NCBI GenBank assembly: GCA_963791425.1
Contig: CAWBSE010000003.1
Coordinates: 434,001-498,000 of the forward strand
Reading direction: 5' to 3'
Length of the DNA stretch: 64,000 nucleotides
Source of the DNA: DATBLE01 sp963791425
Lineage (GTDB): Bacteria; Actinomycetota; Thermoleophilia; Gaiellales; Gaiellaceae
This document shows, piece by piece, positions 1-8,879 of the stretch. Each line of letters starts with the position of its first letter. The first letter of the stretch is position 1. The position numbers and the translations under genes were made by a program. A model generated the notes under the pieces. It was not told the origin of the DNA. It worked only from the letters and a program-made list of their open reading frames with translations, and did not search any database.

Positions 1-1044
1 CTGCTCGGCGTCCTCGACGACGAGCAGTTCGCGGCCCGGTTCGAACCAGCGCTCGATGCCGTCGTGGGGATTGGAGACGATCGTCGCCCCGGACATCGCC
101 AGCTCGAACGGCCGGCACGTGGACGAGGCGTAGACAGTGGCGTGCGCGCGTCGCGTGACGTTCAGGTTGATCCGCGCGGCGGAGATCGCACGCGAGAAGA
201 CGTTGAACGGCACGTCGCCGCCGAGCCGGGCGCGGCCGATGTCGCCGCGGAAGTCCTGGCCGCCGAGCAGGAAGTCGGCGTCGAGGCGGCGGCTCGGCTC
301 GCCGATCATCGCGGCCGTCCACTCCTGCCGGAATTTGTCGCCGTACCCGTAGAAGAAGACGTCGGTCGACTTGTCCACCTGATGCGGCTGGAAGAGCTCC
401 GGGTCGGCGCCCCAGAAGACCGCCTCGGCTCGGCGCGCGCCGAGCTCGCGGAGCCGGTCGAGTCCGCCCTCCGAGTTGGAGACGACGAGGTCGTACTCCG
501 ACGGGTCGGCGCCGAAGTAGTAGTTGAAGCCCGTGTCGTGGCCGCCGAACTCCGGCAGGCTCATCGGCACGTCGCCGTCGTAGAAGACGACCGGCACGCC
601 GAACCGCTCGCGCAGCAGCGTCGGGATCCCGCGGATGTGGCTCATCGGAACGGTGAAGACGACGACCGCGTCGACGTCGCGCTCCCGTTCGAGCAGGTCG
701 ACGAGGTGCCGGCGCCAGCGCGGCGTCACCCAGCGCCAGATCGCCTGGCGCACGAGGCGGTCGGTGTCGCCCGGATCCTTCTCGGCCCGGCGCAGGTAGC
801 GGTCGCCCTTCAGCCGCGCGGCGAGGTCGCGCATGCGTGCGAACGCCTCCCCCTCGTGGAAGCACGGGTTCGGCGCGGTCCGCCACCACGGCGACTCGAC
901 CGGTCGGCCGCGGTACGGCGTGACGATCAGGTCGCAGCCGGCCTCGTGCAGCCCCTTCCAGAGCTGCCACCACGCGGGCGTGCAGCCGTAACGGAAATCG
1001 AGGTCGACCGCAGACGCGACCGCGAGGATCTTCGGGCCCTTCAC
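1..1044 (-). CDS. CgeB-like glycosyltransferase (3' end cut by window edge)
   Basis: The reverse strand reads as an open protein of 348 codons with no stop before the window edge, so its C-terminus lies outside. It starts at GTG 1044, four bases after the stop of the methyltransferase upstream, so the two are co-transcribed. The N-terminus (KILAVASAVDLDFRYGC) and the C-terminal stretch CRPFELAMSGATIVSNP followed by IERWFEPG resemble the spore-maturation CgeB/DUF3880 group of GT-B glycosyltransferases, where this conserved region contacts the sugar nucleotide. It probably adds one sugar to the polysaccharide repeat unit on the cytoplasmic side. The donor and acceptor cannot be read from the sequence. 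The family call is good; the role is inferred from the locus. Confidence 0.72.
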   Translation of the reverse strand, partial: MKGPKILAVASAVDLDFRYGCTPAWWQLWKGLHEAGCDLIVTPYRGRPVESPWWRTAPNPCFHEGEAFARMRDLAARLKGDRYLRRAEKDPGDTDRLVRQAIWRWVTPRWRRHLVDLLERERDVDAVVVFTVPMSHIRGIPTLLRERFGVPVVFYDGDVPMSLPEFGGHDTGFNYYFGADPSEYDLVVSNSEGGLDRLRELGARRAEAVFWGADPELFQPHQVDKSTDVFFYGYGDKFRQEWTAAMIGEPSRRLDADFLLGGQDFRGDIGRARLGGDVPFNVFSRAISAARINLNVTRRAHATVYASSTCRPFELAMSGATIVSNPHDGIERWFEPGRELLVVEDAEQ

Positions 1045-1048
1045 CGGC

Positions 1049-1813
1049 TTACAGGGTAGAGACCGTCGCGGCCCTACAGACCGATACGACGGTCCGGTAC
1101 CGGAACACGAGCTCCGGGTCAGGCTGCGCCTCGCCGAGTGCGCGCACCCGGGCGAGCACCTCGGCACGCTCCTCGGCGGGCAGCCGTGCGACGTACGAGA
1201 TCGTCCCGACCCGCTCCGCGAGCCCTTCGGCGTCGAAGACCTGCTCGAACGGCGCCTCGAACGTCTCCATCGGCCCGAACAGCGGGCTGGCCTCCAGGAT
1301 CGGGATCCAGTCGAGCAGCTTCTCGAGTCCCGGCAGGTACGGCCCGACGATCTGCTGCACCGCAGCCTGGAATGAATCCGAGAGGTCCCGGCGGTTGCCG
1401 AGGATCGCCAGCCCGCCGCCCGGCCGGAGCACCCGGTGGATCTCCGGCAGCGCCCGGTCGAGGTCGAACCAGTGGAACGCGGATGCGGCGGTGACCCCGT
1501 CGGCGGACGAGTCGGGCAGCGGGATCCGCTCCGCCGATCCGGCGAGCACCTCGACCCCGGGGACGGCGACCTCGAGCTGCTCCCGCATCTCCGGCAGCGG
1601 CTCGACGGCGATCACGGTCGCGCCGGTCGGGACGAGCTGCCGCGTGAGCTTTCCCGTGCCCGCGCCGAGATCGACGACCGTCGCGCCCGGCCCGAGCCCG
1701 AGCTTTCCGGCGAGCCGGTCGACCACCTCGGGCGGGTAGGTCGGCCGGGTGCGCTCGTAGCTCTCGGCGACCGAACCGAAGGCGAGCGCCGAGGAGCGGT
1801 CGAACTCACTCAA
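1049..1813 (-). CDS. Class I SAM-dependent methyltransferase
   Basis: A 254-residue protein. The SAM-binding motif I, VVDLGAGTG, lies at about residues 47-55; an acidic end of strand 2 follows (VIAVEP), and the HRVLRPGG post-motif is present. This is the Methyltransf_11/25 type, usual length 250-270. The start is TTG 1813, which overlaps the TGA stop of the sugar transferase upstream (TTGA), so translation is probably coupled. No ATG is in frame nearby. The N-terminal FGSVAESYERTRPTYP is typical of this subgroup. In this context it may methylate a sugar or a lipid-linked intermediate, but small-molecule methyltransferases of this type act on many substrates, so the substrate is unknown. Confidence 0.78.
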   Translation of the reverse strand: MSEFDRSSALAFGSVAESYERTRPTYPPEVVDRLAGKLGLGPGATVVDLGAGTGKLTRQLVPTGATVIAVEPLPEMREQLEVAVPGVEVLAGSAERIPLPDSSADGVTAASAFHWFDLDRALPEIHRVLRPGGGLAILGNRRDLSDSFQAAVQQIVGPYLPGLEKLLDWIPILEASPLFGPMETFEAPFEQVFDAEGLAERVGTISYVARLPAEERAEVLARVRALGEAQPDPELVFRYRTVVSVCRAATVSTL

Positions 1814-3318
1814 TATGCGCCGCGGCTTGCCAGCACCGCCGGGAGCGTCTTCGCCAGGATCGAGATGTCGAGCCAGATCGACCAGTTCTCGAGGTAGTAG
1901 AAGTCGAGCCGCACGAGGTCGTCGAACGACAGGTCGGAGCGGCCCGAGATCTGCCAGAGGCCGGTCATGCCGGGGAGGACATTCGAGCGCTTCCGATGCC
2001 AGTCCTCCAGCAGCGCGTGGTCGCGCAGCGGCAACGGGCGCGGGCCGACGAGGCTCATCTGGCCGCGAACGACATTGATCATGTTCGGGAGCTCGTCCAC
2101 CGAGAAGCGGCGCAGGAGCTTGCCCACCGACGTCACGCGCGGGTCGTCGCGGATCTTGAACAGGGCGCCCTCGGCTTCGTTTTCGTGCTCGAGGTCGGCC
2201 TGCTGCTCGGCGGCGCCCGCGACCATCGTCCGGAACTTGACCATGCCGAAGTCCCGCTCGCCCAGGCCGATGCGCGGGTCCAGGTAGAACACCGGCCCCC
2301 GCGAGGTGAGCTTGATCGCCGCGGCGATCGCCAGCCACAGCGGCATCCCGACCACGATGACGAGCCCGCTGACGAGCAGGTCGAACGTCCGCTTGACCGC
2401 CCACTCCGCGCCTGCGAAGACGGGCGGCCGCAGTTCGAACAGCGGCACGCCCTGCCCGGGGACGTACTCGGCGCGCTGGATCAGGAGCTCGGTCGTCTTC
2501 GGCGCGATCCGCACCTTCACGCCGGAGCGGTGCGCGTACTCGACGATCTGGAAGAGCTGCCGGTCGGTGTAGTCCGAGTCGGTGACGATCAACTCGTCGG
2601 CCCCGTGCTGATCGAGCACGGCGGGGAGATCGTCGACTCCGCCGAGCAGCGGCAACTCGCGGGTGCTCTCGCTCTCGCCGCTGACCACGCCGACGAACTC
2701 GTACTCGATGCCGGCGCGGACAGCGCCGAGCGTGAGCAGGAGGTGGTCGAGGTGCTCGCCCTCCCCCACGACGATCGCCCGCCGCCGGACGCCGAGCATG
2801 TGCAGCGCCTCGCGGCTGATCGCGTCGTAGCTCGCGCGAAGCAGGCCGTCGACCACGATCGCGATCAGGAGCGCCGTCGGGATCAGTCCGAAGGTGTTGA
2901 ACCGGTGGCCGGTACCGAGCCCGAACGCGAGCACCAGGAGCGCGACCACGATCAGCGACGAGACGACTCGCCCGAAGCCGGCCCGCTGCTCCCGCTCGGC
3001 GTACAGACCGGCCTGCCAGAAGACCAGCACGGTGATGAGCACGACGAACGGCAGCCACGCGCCCTCGGCCGTCCAGAGCACGCCCCAGAGGATCGGCGTG
3101 TCGCCGCGGAACACCTCTCGGATCGCGAGCGCGCCGTAGAGCGCGAATCCGACCGCGATGAGGTCGAGCGCAACCAGCATGACGACGCTGGCCAGCCGGA
3201 ACAGGAGGTGGCGGAGAGGGCTCGGCGCCAGGAAGTACGGGCGGCTGCGCCTGATGTCCTCGGTCACCGGCGCGCTGTCCGGCTCCCTCTCGCCGGGAGC
3301 GGGGGCGACATGTGCCAC
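1810..3318 (-). CDS. Polyprenyl-phosphate sugar-1-phosphate transferase (initiating enzyme)
   Basis: A 502-residue membrane enzyme of the exopolysaccharide polyprenyl glycosylphosphotransferase family (WbaP/CpsE-like). It moves a sugar-1-phosphate from a nucleotide sugar to undecaprenyl phosphate and starts repeat-unit assembly. About four hydrophobic segments fill the first third. A Rossmann-like CoA-binding segment follows (RRRAIVVGEGEHLD), then a further membrane segment (LLVSGLVIVVGMPLWL) and the catalytic Bac_transf domain with KFRTM, DELPNMINVVRG, SLVGPRP and PGMTGLWQISGRS. GTG 3318 was chosen because a -10-like TAGACT lies 10 bases upstream and no ATG is available; GTG 3267 (VTEDIRR) is the alternative. 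It heads the minus-strand operon with the methyltransferase and CgeB-like GT. Confidence 0.93.
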   Translation of the reverse strand: MAHVAPAPGEREPDSAPVTEDIRRSRPYFLAPSPLRHLLFRLASVVMLVALDLIAVGFALYGALAIREVFRGDTPILWGVLWTAEGAWLPFVVLITVLVFWQAGLYAEREQRAGFGRVVSSLIVVALLVLAFGLGTGHRFNTFGLIPTALLIAIVVDGLLRASYDAISREALHMLGVRRRAIVVGEGEHLDHLLLTLGAVRAGIEYEFVGVVSGESESTRELPLLGGVDDLPAVLDQHGADELIVTDSDYTDRQLFQIVEYAHRSGVKVRIAPKTTELLIQRAEYVPGQGVPLFELRPPVFAGAEWAVKRTFDLLVSGLVIVVGMPLWLAIAAAIKLTSRGPVFYLDPRIGLGERDFGMVKFRTMVAGAAEQQADLEHENEAEGALFKIRDDPRVTSVGKLLRRFSVDELPNMINVVRGQMSLVGPRPLPLRDHALLEDWHRKRSNVLPGMTGLWQISGRSDLSFDDLVRLDFYYLENWSIWLDISILAKTLPAVLASRGAY

Positions 3319-3328
3319 GGAACGACCG

Positions 3329-3334
3329 AGTCTA
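3329..3334 (-). promoter_or_regulatory. -10-like TAGACT, probable leaderless promoter
   Basis: On the minus strand TAGACT (TANNNT pattern) ends 10 bases before the GTG start of the sugar transferase. This is the distance expected if transcription starts at the start codon. No convincing -35 box is seen. Confidence 0.5.
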
Positions 3335-3363
3335 CCCTCGCCGGTTTCGGGCAACATGCCCAC

Positions 3364-3996
3364 GTGGACAAGCAGGAGCAGCTGGAGGCCTTCTATCGCG
3401 ACCACCACGAGGCGCGGCGGCCCCCCACCTTCGTGTTCGGCGGCGAGGAACGGGCTGCGATCTTCCGCGACTGGGTCGGCGGCCCCGGACGGCGCGTCCT
3501 CGATCTCGGCTGCCGCTACGGAGCCCTGACGAAGGCGTACGCGGAGGGCAACGACGTCGTCGGGATGGACGTCGACAGCGTCGCACTCGCCGAGGCGGCG
3601 AAGCTCGGGATCCAGACACTGCACGGCGACGTGACCGAGCCGCTGCCGGTGGAGGACGCGAGCTTCGACGTCGTCGTCTGCGGCGAGCTGCTCGAGCATC
3701 TGCCGTTCCCCGAGCGCACGGTCGCCGAGGCACGCCGCGTGCTGAAGCCAGGCGGCTTCTTCGTCGGCTCGGTGCCGAACGCCTACCGGGTGCGCAACCG
3801 CCTGGTCTTCATGCTCGGCCGCCCGCCCGAGACCGACCCGACCCATCTGCACATGTTCTCTCCCGACGCCGTGCGACACCTGCTCGGCGACTTCGACGGG
3901 CCGGAGCTGCGCTACGTCTCGGGACGCTTCGTACCGCTGAGCGCGCGCCTGTTCGCGAACGTCCTGGTGTTCAGGGCGCGGAAGCCGCAGCGCTGA
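3364..3996 (+). CDS. SAM-dependent methyltransferase (Methyltransf_11 type)
   Basis: A 210-residue protein with SAM motif I VLDLGCRYG at residues 45-53, an acidic residue after strand 2 (VVGMDVD), the strand-4 motif FDVVVCGELLEHL, and VLKPGGFFVGSVPN. These are standard marks of class I methyltransferases that act on small molecules or sugars. GTG 3364 is the only start codon that keeps the whole domain; no in-frame ATG lies upstream before unrelated sequence. Its last 26 bases overlap the end of the convergent deacetylase-like gene. It faces away from the sugar transferase operon, and its own promoter is not clear. Substrate unknown. Confidence 0.8.
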   Translation: MDKQEQLEAFYRDHHEARRPPTFVFGGEERAAIFRDWVGGPGRRVLDLGCRYGALTKAYAEGNDVVGMDVDSVALAEAAKLGIQTLHGDVTEPLPVEDASFDVVVCGELLEHLPFPERTVAEARRVLKPGGFFVGSVPNAYRVRNRLVFMLGRPPETDPTHLHMFSPDAVRHLLGDFDGPELRYVSGRFVPLSARLFANVLVFRARKPQR

Positions 3997-4690
3997 AGTC
4001 GAGCTCGGCGCCGGGCTCCAGCTCGCCGAGCCGCTGAGGACGCCGGCGGCGGCCGAGAACCGCGAGCGTCTGCTCCACCTGGCGACGGCGGCGCGTGCCG
4101 GTCAGGTCGGTGTCGTGGAAGTAGGCGTGCACGTAGGCGGGAAGGCGCCACAGGACGGCCCTGGCGGCCATCCCGGGCGAGTGCGTGGCGGGGAGCTCGA
4201 CCAGCGTGCGTTCGCCGATCTTCAGCCGCGCAGGCTCGGCCAGCGACAGCCGCGGCGCGCCCTGCGGAAGGTACGACGGCCGGAACGCCGTCGCCGTGCA
4301 GTCGGCGAGGCCGCGCTCGGCCAGCACGGCCGCAACCCCCTCGTCCATGTACCAGCCGCCGCCGGCGAAGAAGCGCGGCCGTAGCCCACGCTCCTCGAGC
4401 CAGTCGATCTGCGTGCGGACGAGCGCGGCCGGATCGCCGCCGGTCGGGCGGGCCTGCTCGACGCCGCCCCAGTGGGTGTGCAGGCCGATCGGGCCGCGCG
4501 CCGCCATGATCCGCGCCCGGGCCAGCCACAGCGACTCGCTCTCGCCCGCCCCCGCGTCGGGCGGGCGGATCAGCGCCGCGATCTCGAACCCGCCGGGCCT
4601 CCGGGTCTGGACGCGCGAGAACCCCGCCCAGGCTGCGTCGTCGAGCGGCCGCTCGACATGGCACGAAACGACGGCACAGCGCGCAGCCAC
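3971..4690 (-). CDS. Polysaccharide deacetylase-like protein
   Basis: A protein of about 239 residues starting at GTG 4690. It has the look of a divergent NodB-fold (CE4) protein: CAVVSCHVERPLDD near the N-terminus, an HxH-type metal motif in GPIGLHTHWGG, and a C-terminal ELPATHSPGMA with a second histidine. The first strand, where CE4 enzymes carry the DD pair, is changed, so the usual catalytic aspartates cannot be assigned and enzymatic activity is uncertain. A signal peptide is not evident. Several starts are possible in this frame. It is transcribed toward the methyltransferase and overlaps it tail to tail by 26 bases. Its position in the sugar locus fits removal of acetyl groups from polysaccharide. 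Confidence 0.55.
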   Translation of the reverse strand: MAARCAVVSCHVERPLDDAAWAGFSRVQTRRPGGFEIAALIRPPDAGAGESESLWLARARIMAARGPIGLHTHWGGVEQARPTGGDPAALVRTQIDWLEERGLRPRFFAGGGWYMDEGVAAVLAERGLADCTATAFRPSYLPQGAPRLSLAEPARLKIGERTLVELPATHSPGMAARAVLWRLPAYVHAYFHDTDLTGTRRRRQVEQTLAVLGRRRRPQRLGELEPGAELDFSAAASAP

Positions 4691-4705
4691 AGCGGCATAT
4701 TCCCC

Positions 4706-4711
4706 TACTCT
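4706..4711 (+). promoter_or_regulatory. -10-like TACTCT before asnB
   Basis: TACTCT sits nine bases upstream of the ATG of the asparagine synthetase, with no Shine-Dalgarno sequence between. This matches the leaderless arrangement seen at several other starts in the window. Confidence 0.5.
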
Positions 4712-4720
4712 GGTTGGTCG

Positions 4721-6577
4721 ATGTGCGGCATCTGCGGAATGCTCGCCCCGGCCGGATCGCCAGACACGGCGCTCGTCGAGCGGATGAACGCCGCGATCGT
4801 CCACCGGGGCCCGGACGAGGGCTCGGTCGACGCGTTCGGCCGGTGCGTGCTCGGCAACCGCCGGCTGCGGGTGATCGACCTCGTCACAGGGAGCCAGCCG
4901 GTCGCGAACGAGACCGGCGACGTGGTCGCGGTCTTCAACGGCGAGCTCTACAACTTCCACGAGCTGCGCTCACAGCTCACCGGCCACGAGGTGCGCGGCA
5001 CCGGCGACACGCCCGTGCTGCCGCATCTGTACGAGGAATCCGGCCCGGGATTCGTGTCGCGCCTGGAGGGGATGTTCGCGCTCGCCCTCTGGGATGCCGG
5101 CCGCGAGCGGCTCGTCCTCGCCCGCGACCGCGTCGGCAAGAAGCCGTTGCTCTGGACGCGGCTGCCGGACGGGACGATCGCGTTCGCGTCCGAGCTGAAA
5201 GCGCTGCTGCAGGTGCCGGGCGTGTCGCGCGAGCTCGACCCCGCGGCGCTCGACGCCTACCTGGCGCTGCAGTACGTCCCTGCGGGAACCGCCCTGCGCG
5301 GCGTCGAGAAGCTGCCGCCGGGGCACGTGCTGGTCGTCGAGCGCGGCTCGGTGTCGGTCGAGCCGTACTGGTCACTCGAGCCCCACACCGAGGAGCTGGG
5401 CGAGGGCGAGTGGCTAGAGCGCGTGCGCCACACGGTCGGCGAGGCGGTCAGCCGGCGGCTCGTGTCGGACGTCCCGCTCGGCGCGCTGCTCTCCGGCGGA
5501 ATCGACTCGAGCATCGTCGTCGCCGAGATGGCGAAGGCCGGCGGCCAGGTGCGCACGTTCACGGTCGGCTTCGGCGACGAGCAGTACGACGAGCGCGCCT
5601 ACGCGCGGGCGGTCGCCGAGCGGTACGGCACCGCGCACGAGGAGATCGTGGTCGAGCCCGACGTGACGGAGCTGCTGCCACGGCTCGTGCGGGCCTTCGA
5701 CGAGCCGCTCGGCGACGAGGCGGCGTTGCCGCAGCTCGTCGTCAGCGACCTGGCGCGGCAGCACGTGACGGTCGCGCTCACGGGCGACGGCGGCGACGAG
5801 GCCTTTGCCGGCTACGAGCGATACGCCGCTGTCGGGATGGCCGACCGCGTCGCACTGCCGGGTGCGGGCACGGCGGCGCGGATGCTCCGGTGGGCCGGGC
5901 GGCACGAGCCGCGCTCACGCGCGAACCGCGCGGGCAGGCTGCTCGAGCTGGGCGCGTTGCCTCCGCAGGCGCGGTACGGGCGGCTGATGGAGGTGTTTCC
6001 GGCCGCGCTGCGCAGCGAGCTCTGGGAGCCGTCGTTCGTCGCGCAGGCCGTGCCGGCCTGGGAGCTGCTCGGCCCCCCGGACGAAGGCGGCATCGCCGGC
6101 CTGCAACGGCTCGACGTGCGCACGTACCTCCCGGGCGACCTGCTGCTGAAGGCCGACATCGCCTCGATGGCGCATTCGCTCGAGGTGCGTTCGCCGCTGC
6201 TCGACCACCACGTGCTGGAGCTCGGCGTCTCGCTCCCCGATTCGCTGAAAGTGGAGGGCCGCCGGGGCAAGGTCGCGCTGCGCCGCGCCTTCGCCGACGC
6301 GCTGCCGCCGGCGGTCGCGGGCCGCGGCAAGAGGGGCTTCGGCGTGCCGATCGCCCGCTGGTTCCGTGAGGAGCTGCGCACGCTGGCGACCGACGTGCTG
6401 CTCGGCGACACCGCACGCGCACGTGGCCAGTTGCGGCCCGGCGTCGTCGCCCAGCTGCTCGACGACCACGTCTCCGGCCGCGCCGACCACGCCCACCGGC
6501 TCTGGTGCCTGCTCATGCTCGAGCTCTGGCAGCGTGAGCACATCGATGCCGCGGCCACCGCCGCGGTCGCCGCGTGA
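4721..6577 (+). CDS. asnB: Asparagine synthetase (glutamine-hydrolysing), AsnB type
   Basis: A 618-residue protein of normal AsnB length. The N-terminal class II glutamine amidotransferase starts MCGICG with the nucleophile Cys2, followed by HRGPDEG and FNGELYNF. The C-terminal synthetase half carries the ATP pyrophosphatase P-loop LLSGGIDSSI near residues 256-264 and the GDGGDEAFAGYERY motif. The enzyme forms asparagine from aspartate, ATP and glutamine. Relatives in surface-polysaccharide and natural-product loci can amidate other carboxylates, for example uronic acids, so a sugar-amidating role is possible here but unproven. It overlaps the next gene by four bases (GTGA), which indicates an operon asnB - GT39-like - GT4. 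Confidence 0.94.
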   Translation: MCGICGMLAPAGSPDTALVERMNAAIVHRGPDEGSVDAFGRCVLGNRRLRVIDLVTGSQPVANETGDVVAVFNGELYNFHELRSQLTGHEVRGTGDTPVLPHLYEESGPGFVSRLEGMFALALWDAGRERLVLARDRVGKKPLLWTRLPDGTIAFASELKALLQVPGVSRELDPAALDAYLALQYVPAGTALRGVEKLPPGHVLVVERGSVSVEPYWSLEPHTEELGEGEWLERVRHTVGEAVSRRLVSDVPLGALLSGGIDSSIVVAEMAKAGGQVRTFTVGFGDEQYDERAYARAVAERYGTAHEEIVVEPDVTELLPRLVRAFDEPLGDEAALPQLVVSDLARQHVTVALTGDGGDEAFAGYERYAAVGMADRVALPGAGTAARMLRWAGRHEPRSRANRAGRLLELGALPPQARYGRLMEVFPAALRSELWEPSFVAQAVPAWELLGPPDEGGIAGLQRLDVRTYLPGDLLLKADIASMAHSLEVRSPLLDHHVLELGVSLPDSLKVEGRRGKVALRRAFADALPPAVAGRGKRGFGVPIARWFREELRTLATDVLLGDTARARGQLRPGVVAQLLDDHVSGRADHAHRLWCLLMLELWQREHIDAAATAAVAA

Positions 6578-7818
6578 GGAAGCGCCCCTGGCTGATCGTC
6601 GCGCTCGTCGCGGCCGTTCCGAGGCTGGTCGTGCTGCTCGAGGAGCGCAACGACATCCTCTCGGCCTTCACCGAGAAGAGCGACGACATCGCGCAGGTGT
6701 TCCTGAAGACAGGCACGTTCGGGTTCGTCCCAGGCCGTCCGACGGCGTGGACGCAGCCGCTCTACGCGTGGTTCCTGATCCCGATCTACTGGATCTTCGG
6801 CCGCTCGTGGTGGGCGGTCGGGCTCATCCAGATCGCGGTCGCGGTCGGCACGGCGCTGCTCGTCTACGAGATCGGGCGCCGGTTCGTCTCGAAGAAGGTC
6901 GGCGTGATCGCGGCGTGCGTGGCCACGCTGAACCCGTACCTCGTCTGGCACGACGTCCACGAGAACCGGGAGATCCTCGACCAGTTCCTCGCGGTCGCGA
7001 TCGTCCTGCTGACGCTGATCCTGGCCGGGCGCCGGTCGCTCTGGCTGGCCGGGCTGCTCGGCGTCACCCTCGCGGTGGCGATCCTCGGAAACACGCGGCT
7101 TCTCTTCCTGCCGATCCTCTGCTGCGCATTCCTGATCGGCCGGGAGCAGCGAACCTGGGCCGTCGTCGGCGTCGTGCTCGCGGGGTGTGCGCTCGCCCTC
7201 GTCCCCTGGGTCGTGAGGAACAAGGTCTCGGTCGGCTGCTTCACGCTGACGACCGACACGCGCGCGCTCTGGAAGGCGAACAACCTGAACACGTACGACA
7301 CGCTCGCCGCCGGGAAGTGGATCGACGACGTGCCGCCGTTGCCGAACGAGCCGCCGACGCCGGAGTTCGCCGGGGACTACTACAAGGTCTACAAGAAGGT
7401 GCTGCCCGTGAACGAGTGCGAGCGGAGCAGGTTCTACCGCCATCTCGTCGTCCAGTTCCTGGAGAAGCACCCCGGCGAGAAGGCCAGGCTCGCCGGTCAG
7501 GCCGGCGCGATGCTCTGGAACCCGCAGGCGATCCGGACCGAGGGCCGTGCGGAGTCGGGCGGAGTGGTCGACAAGCTCCGCCGCTGGGCGCAGCCCGCCT
7601 ATGCGATCCCGCTCTTCGTGCTCGGTGTGCTGGGGATCATCCTGCTGCCCGGACGGCTCGCGCTGTTCGGCGTCGCGCTGCTCGCGTACCAGACGCTCGT
7701 CGCGATGGGCTTCGCGGGTGCGACCCGGTACCGCGTGCCCTGGGACTTTGTGATCGCGCTGGCAGCAGGAGCGGCGATCTGGTGGGCGGTCGACCGATGG
7801 AAGCGACGACACGCGTGA
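6574..7818 (+). CDS. Multi-pass membrane glycosyltransferase (GT39/ArnT-like)
   Basis: A 414-residue integral membrane protein with roughly ten hydrophobic helices. It belongs to the broad GT-C group (PMT/ArnT, GT39/83), which transfers sugars from polyprenyl-phosphate carriers on the outer face of the membrane. After the first helix is the acidic loop SDDIAQVFL, where GT-C enzymes have their catalytic aspartate, followed by TAWTQPLYAWFL. A larger outside loop (about residues 230-310) precedes the last helices. GTG 6574 overlaps the asnB stop. The C-terminus overlaps the ATG of the next GT by 22 bases. The family assignment rests on topology and these motifs; the donor and acceptor are unknown. 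Confidence 0.75.
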   Translation: MRKRPWLIVALVAAVPRLVVLLEERNDILSAFTEKSDDIAQVFLKTGTFGFVPGRPTAWTQPLYAWFLIPIYWIFGRSWWAVGLIQIAVAVGTALLVYEIGRRFVSKKVGVIAACVATLNPYLVWHDVHENREILDQFLAVAIVLLTLILAGRRSLWLAGLLGVTLAVAILGNTRLLFLPILCCAFLIGREQRTWAVVGVVLAGCALALVPWVVRNKVSVGCFTLTTDTRALWKANNLNTYDTLAAGKWIDDVPPLPNEPPTPEFAGDYYKVYKKVLPVNECERSRFYRHLVVQFLEKHPGEKARLAGQAGAMLWNPQAIRTEGRAESGGVVDKLRRWAQPAYAIPLFVLGVLGIILLPGRLALFGVALLAYQTLVAMGFAGATRYRVPWDFVIALAAGAAIWWAVDRWKRRHA

Positions 7819-8879
7819 CACGCGTCGTCCATCTCCACCGGATCCGCGGTATCGGTGGATCGGAGCGGCATCTGCTGACCCTGCTGCCGGCGCTGGCGGC
7901 GGAGGGGGTCGAGCCCGTGTTCCTCGGGCTGGACGACCCCGGGTGGGACGTCGCGCCGTTCTACCGCGAACTCGGGGTCGAGTACGTGCAGCTGCCGTGC
8001 GCACGCGACATCGATCCGGGGCTCGTGCGCGCAGTGCGCCGCGAGCTGGCCCGCCTGCGGCCCGACGTCGTGCACACGCACCTCGTGCACGGGGACGTCT
8101 ACGGCGCGCTCGGCGCGGGGCCGGCGCCCGTCGTCTCGACGAAGCACAACGACGACCCGTTCCGGCGGGGGCCGTTCCGGTACGTCGAGCGGGTGCTGAC
8201 CCGGAAGGCGGCGCGCGTGATCACGATCACGGAGGCGCTCCGGCGGTTCTGCGTCGATGACGTCGGCCTGCCGCCCGCGAAAGTCGAGGTTGTCCATTAC
8301 GGGCTCGACGGCCTACCGGAAGCCTGGGGGCCGAACCCCGAGTTGGCCGTGCCCGACGACGCGCGCGTGCTGCTCTGCGTCTGCCGCCTCGTCGAGCAGA
8401 AGGGCGTCGACGTGGCGGTGCGAGCGCTGGCGCAGATCCGCGAGACCGAGCCTCGCGCGGTGCTGGTCGTGCTCGGCGAGGGGCCGGAGCGGCCGAAACT
8501 GGCAGCCGAAGGCGTCTACCTCCCGGGCCGGGTCGGCGACGTCGCGGCGTGGTACCGGCGGGCGGAGGTGCTCGTCCACCCGGCGCGCTGGGAGGGCTTC
8601 GGGCTCGCGCTGCTCGAGGCGATGCTCGCCGGGAAGCCCGTGGTCGCGACGCGCGTGAGCGCAGCGCCGGAGATCGTCGTGGACGGCGAGACCGGCGTGC
8701 TCGTCCCGCCCGACGACCCGGAGGCGGTCGCGTCGGCGGTCATCGACCTCCTCGCCGACCCGGGTCGAGCGGCGGCGATGGGCGCGGCCGGCCTGGCGCG
8801 GGCGCAAAGCGAGTTTTCGGTCGTGAAGATGGCCTCGCGAACCAGCGCGGTCTACGCGTCGGTCAGCGCCGAGCGGTAG
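7797..8879 (+). CDS. Glycosyltransferase family 4
   Basis: A 360-residue GT-B enzyme. The N-terminal domain has GGSERHLLTLLPAL and VVHTHLVHGDVYGAL. The C-terminal domain has CRLVEQKGVDVAVRAL, GEGPERPKL and the E-x7-E signature in EGFGLALLEAMLAGKPVVAT, followed by ETGVLVPPDDPEAVA. These are retaining GT4 hallmarks. ATG 7797 lies inside the 3' end of the membrane GT, so the two are co-translated. The last 28 bases overlap the convergent GT4 at 8852-9958. It is clearly similar in layout to that neighbour (both have the GSE(R/A)HLLxLLP start and HTHLVHxDxYG), so the two may be ancient duplicates with related acceptors. Confidence 0.9.
   Translation: MEATTRVTRVVHLHRIRGIGGSERHLLTLLPALAAEGVEPVFLGLDDPGWDVAPFYRELGVEYVQLPCARDIDPGLVRAVRRELARLRPDVVHTHLVHGDVYGALGAGPAPVVSTKHNDDPFRRGPFRYVERVLTRKAARVITITEALRRFCVDDVGLPPAKVEVVHYGLDGLPEAWGPNPELAVPDDARVLLCVCRLVEQKGVDVAVRALAQIRETEPRAVLVVLGEGPERPKLAAEGVYLPGRVGDVAAWYRRAEVLVHPARWEGFGLALLEAMLAGKPVVATRVSAAPEIVVDGETGVLVPPDDPEAVASAVIDLLADPGRAAAMGAAGLARAQSEFSVVKMASRTSAVYASVSAER

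Noticed and set aside
64..1059. Long plus-strand open frame over the CgeB-like GT
   Set aside because: Its product is Arg/Asp/Val-rich low-complexity and mirrors the real minus-strand gene; antisense frames stay open in such GC-rich DNA.
1996..3350. Plus-strand extension upstream of the methyltransferase at 3364
   Set aside because: The first 450 codons are antisense to the sugar transferase, with no motifs; only the part after 3364 is a real protein.
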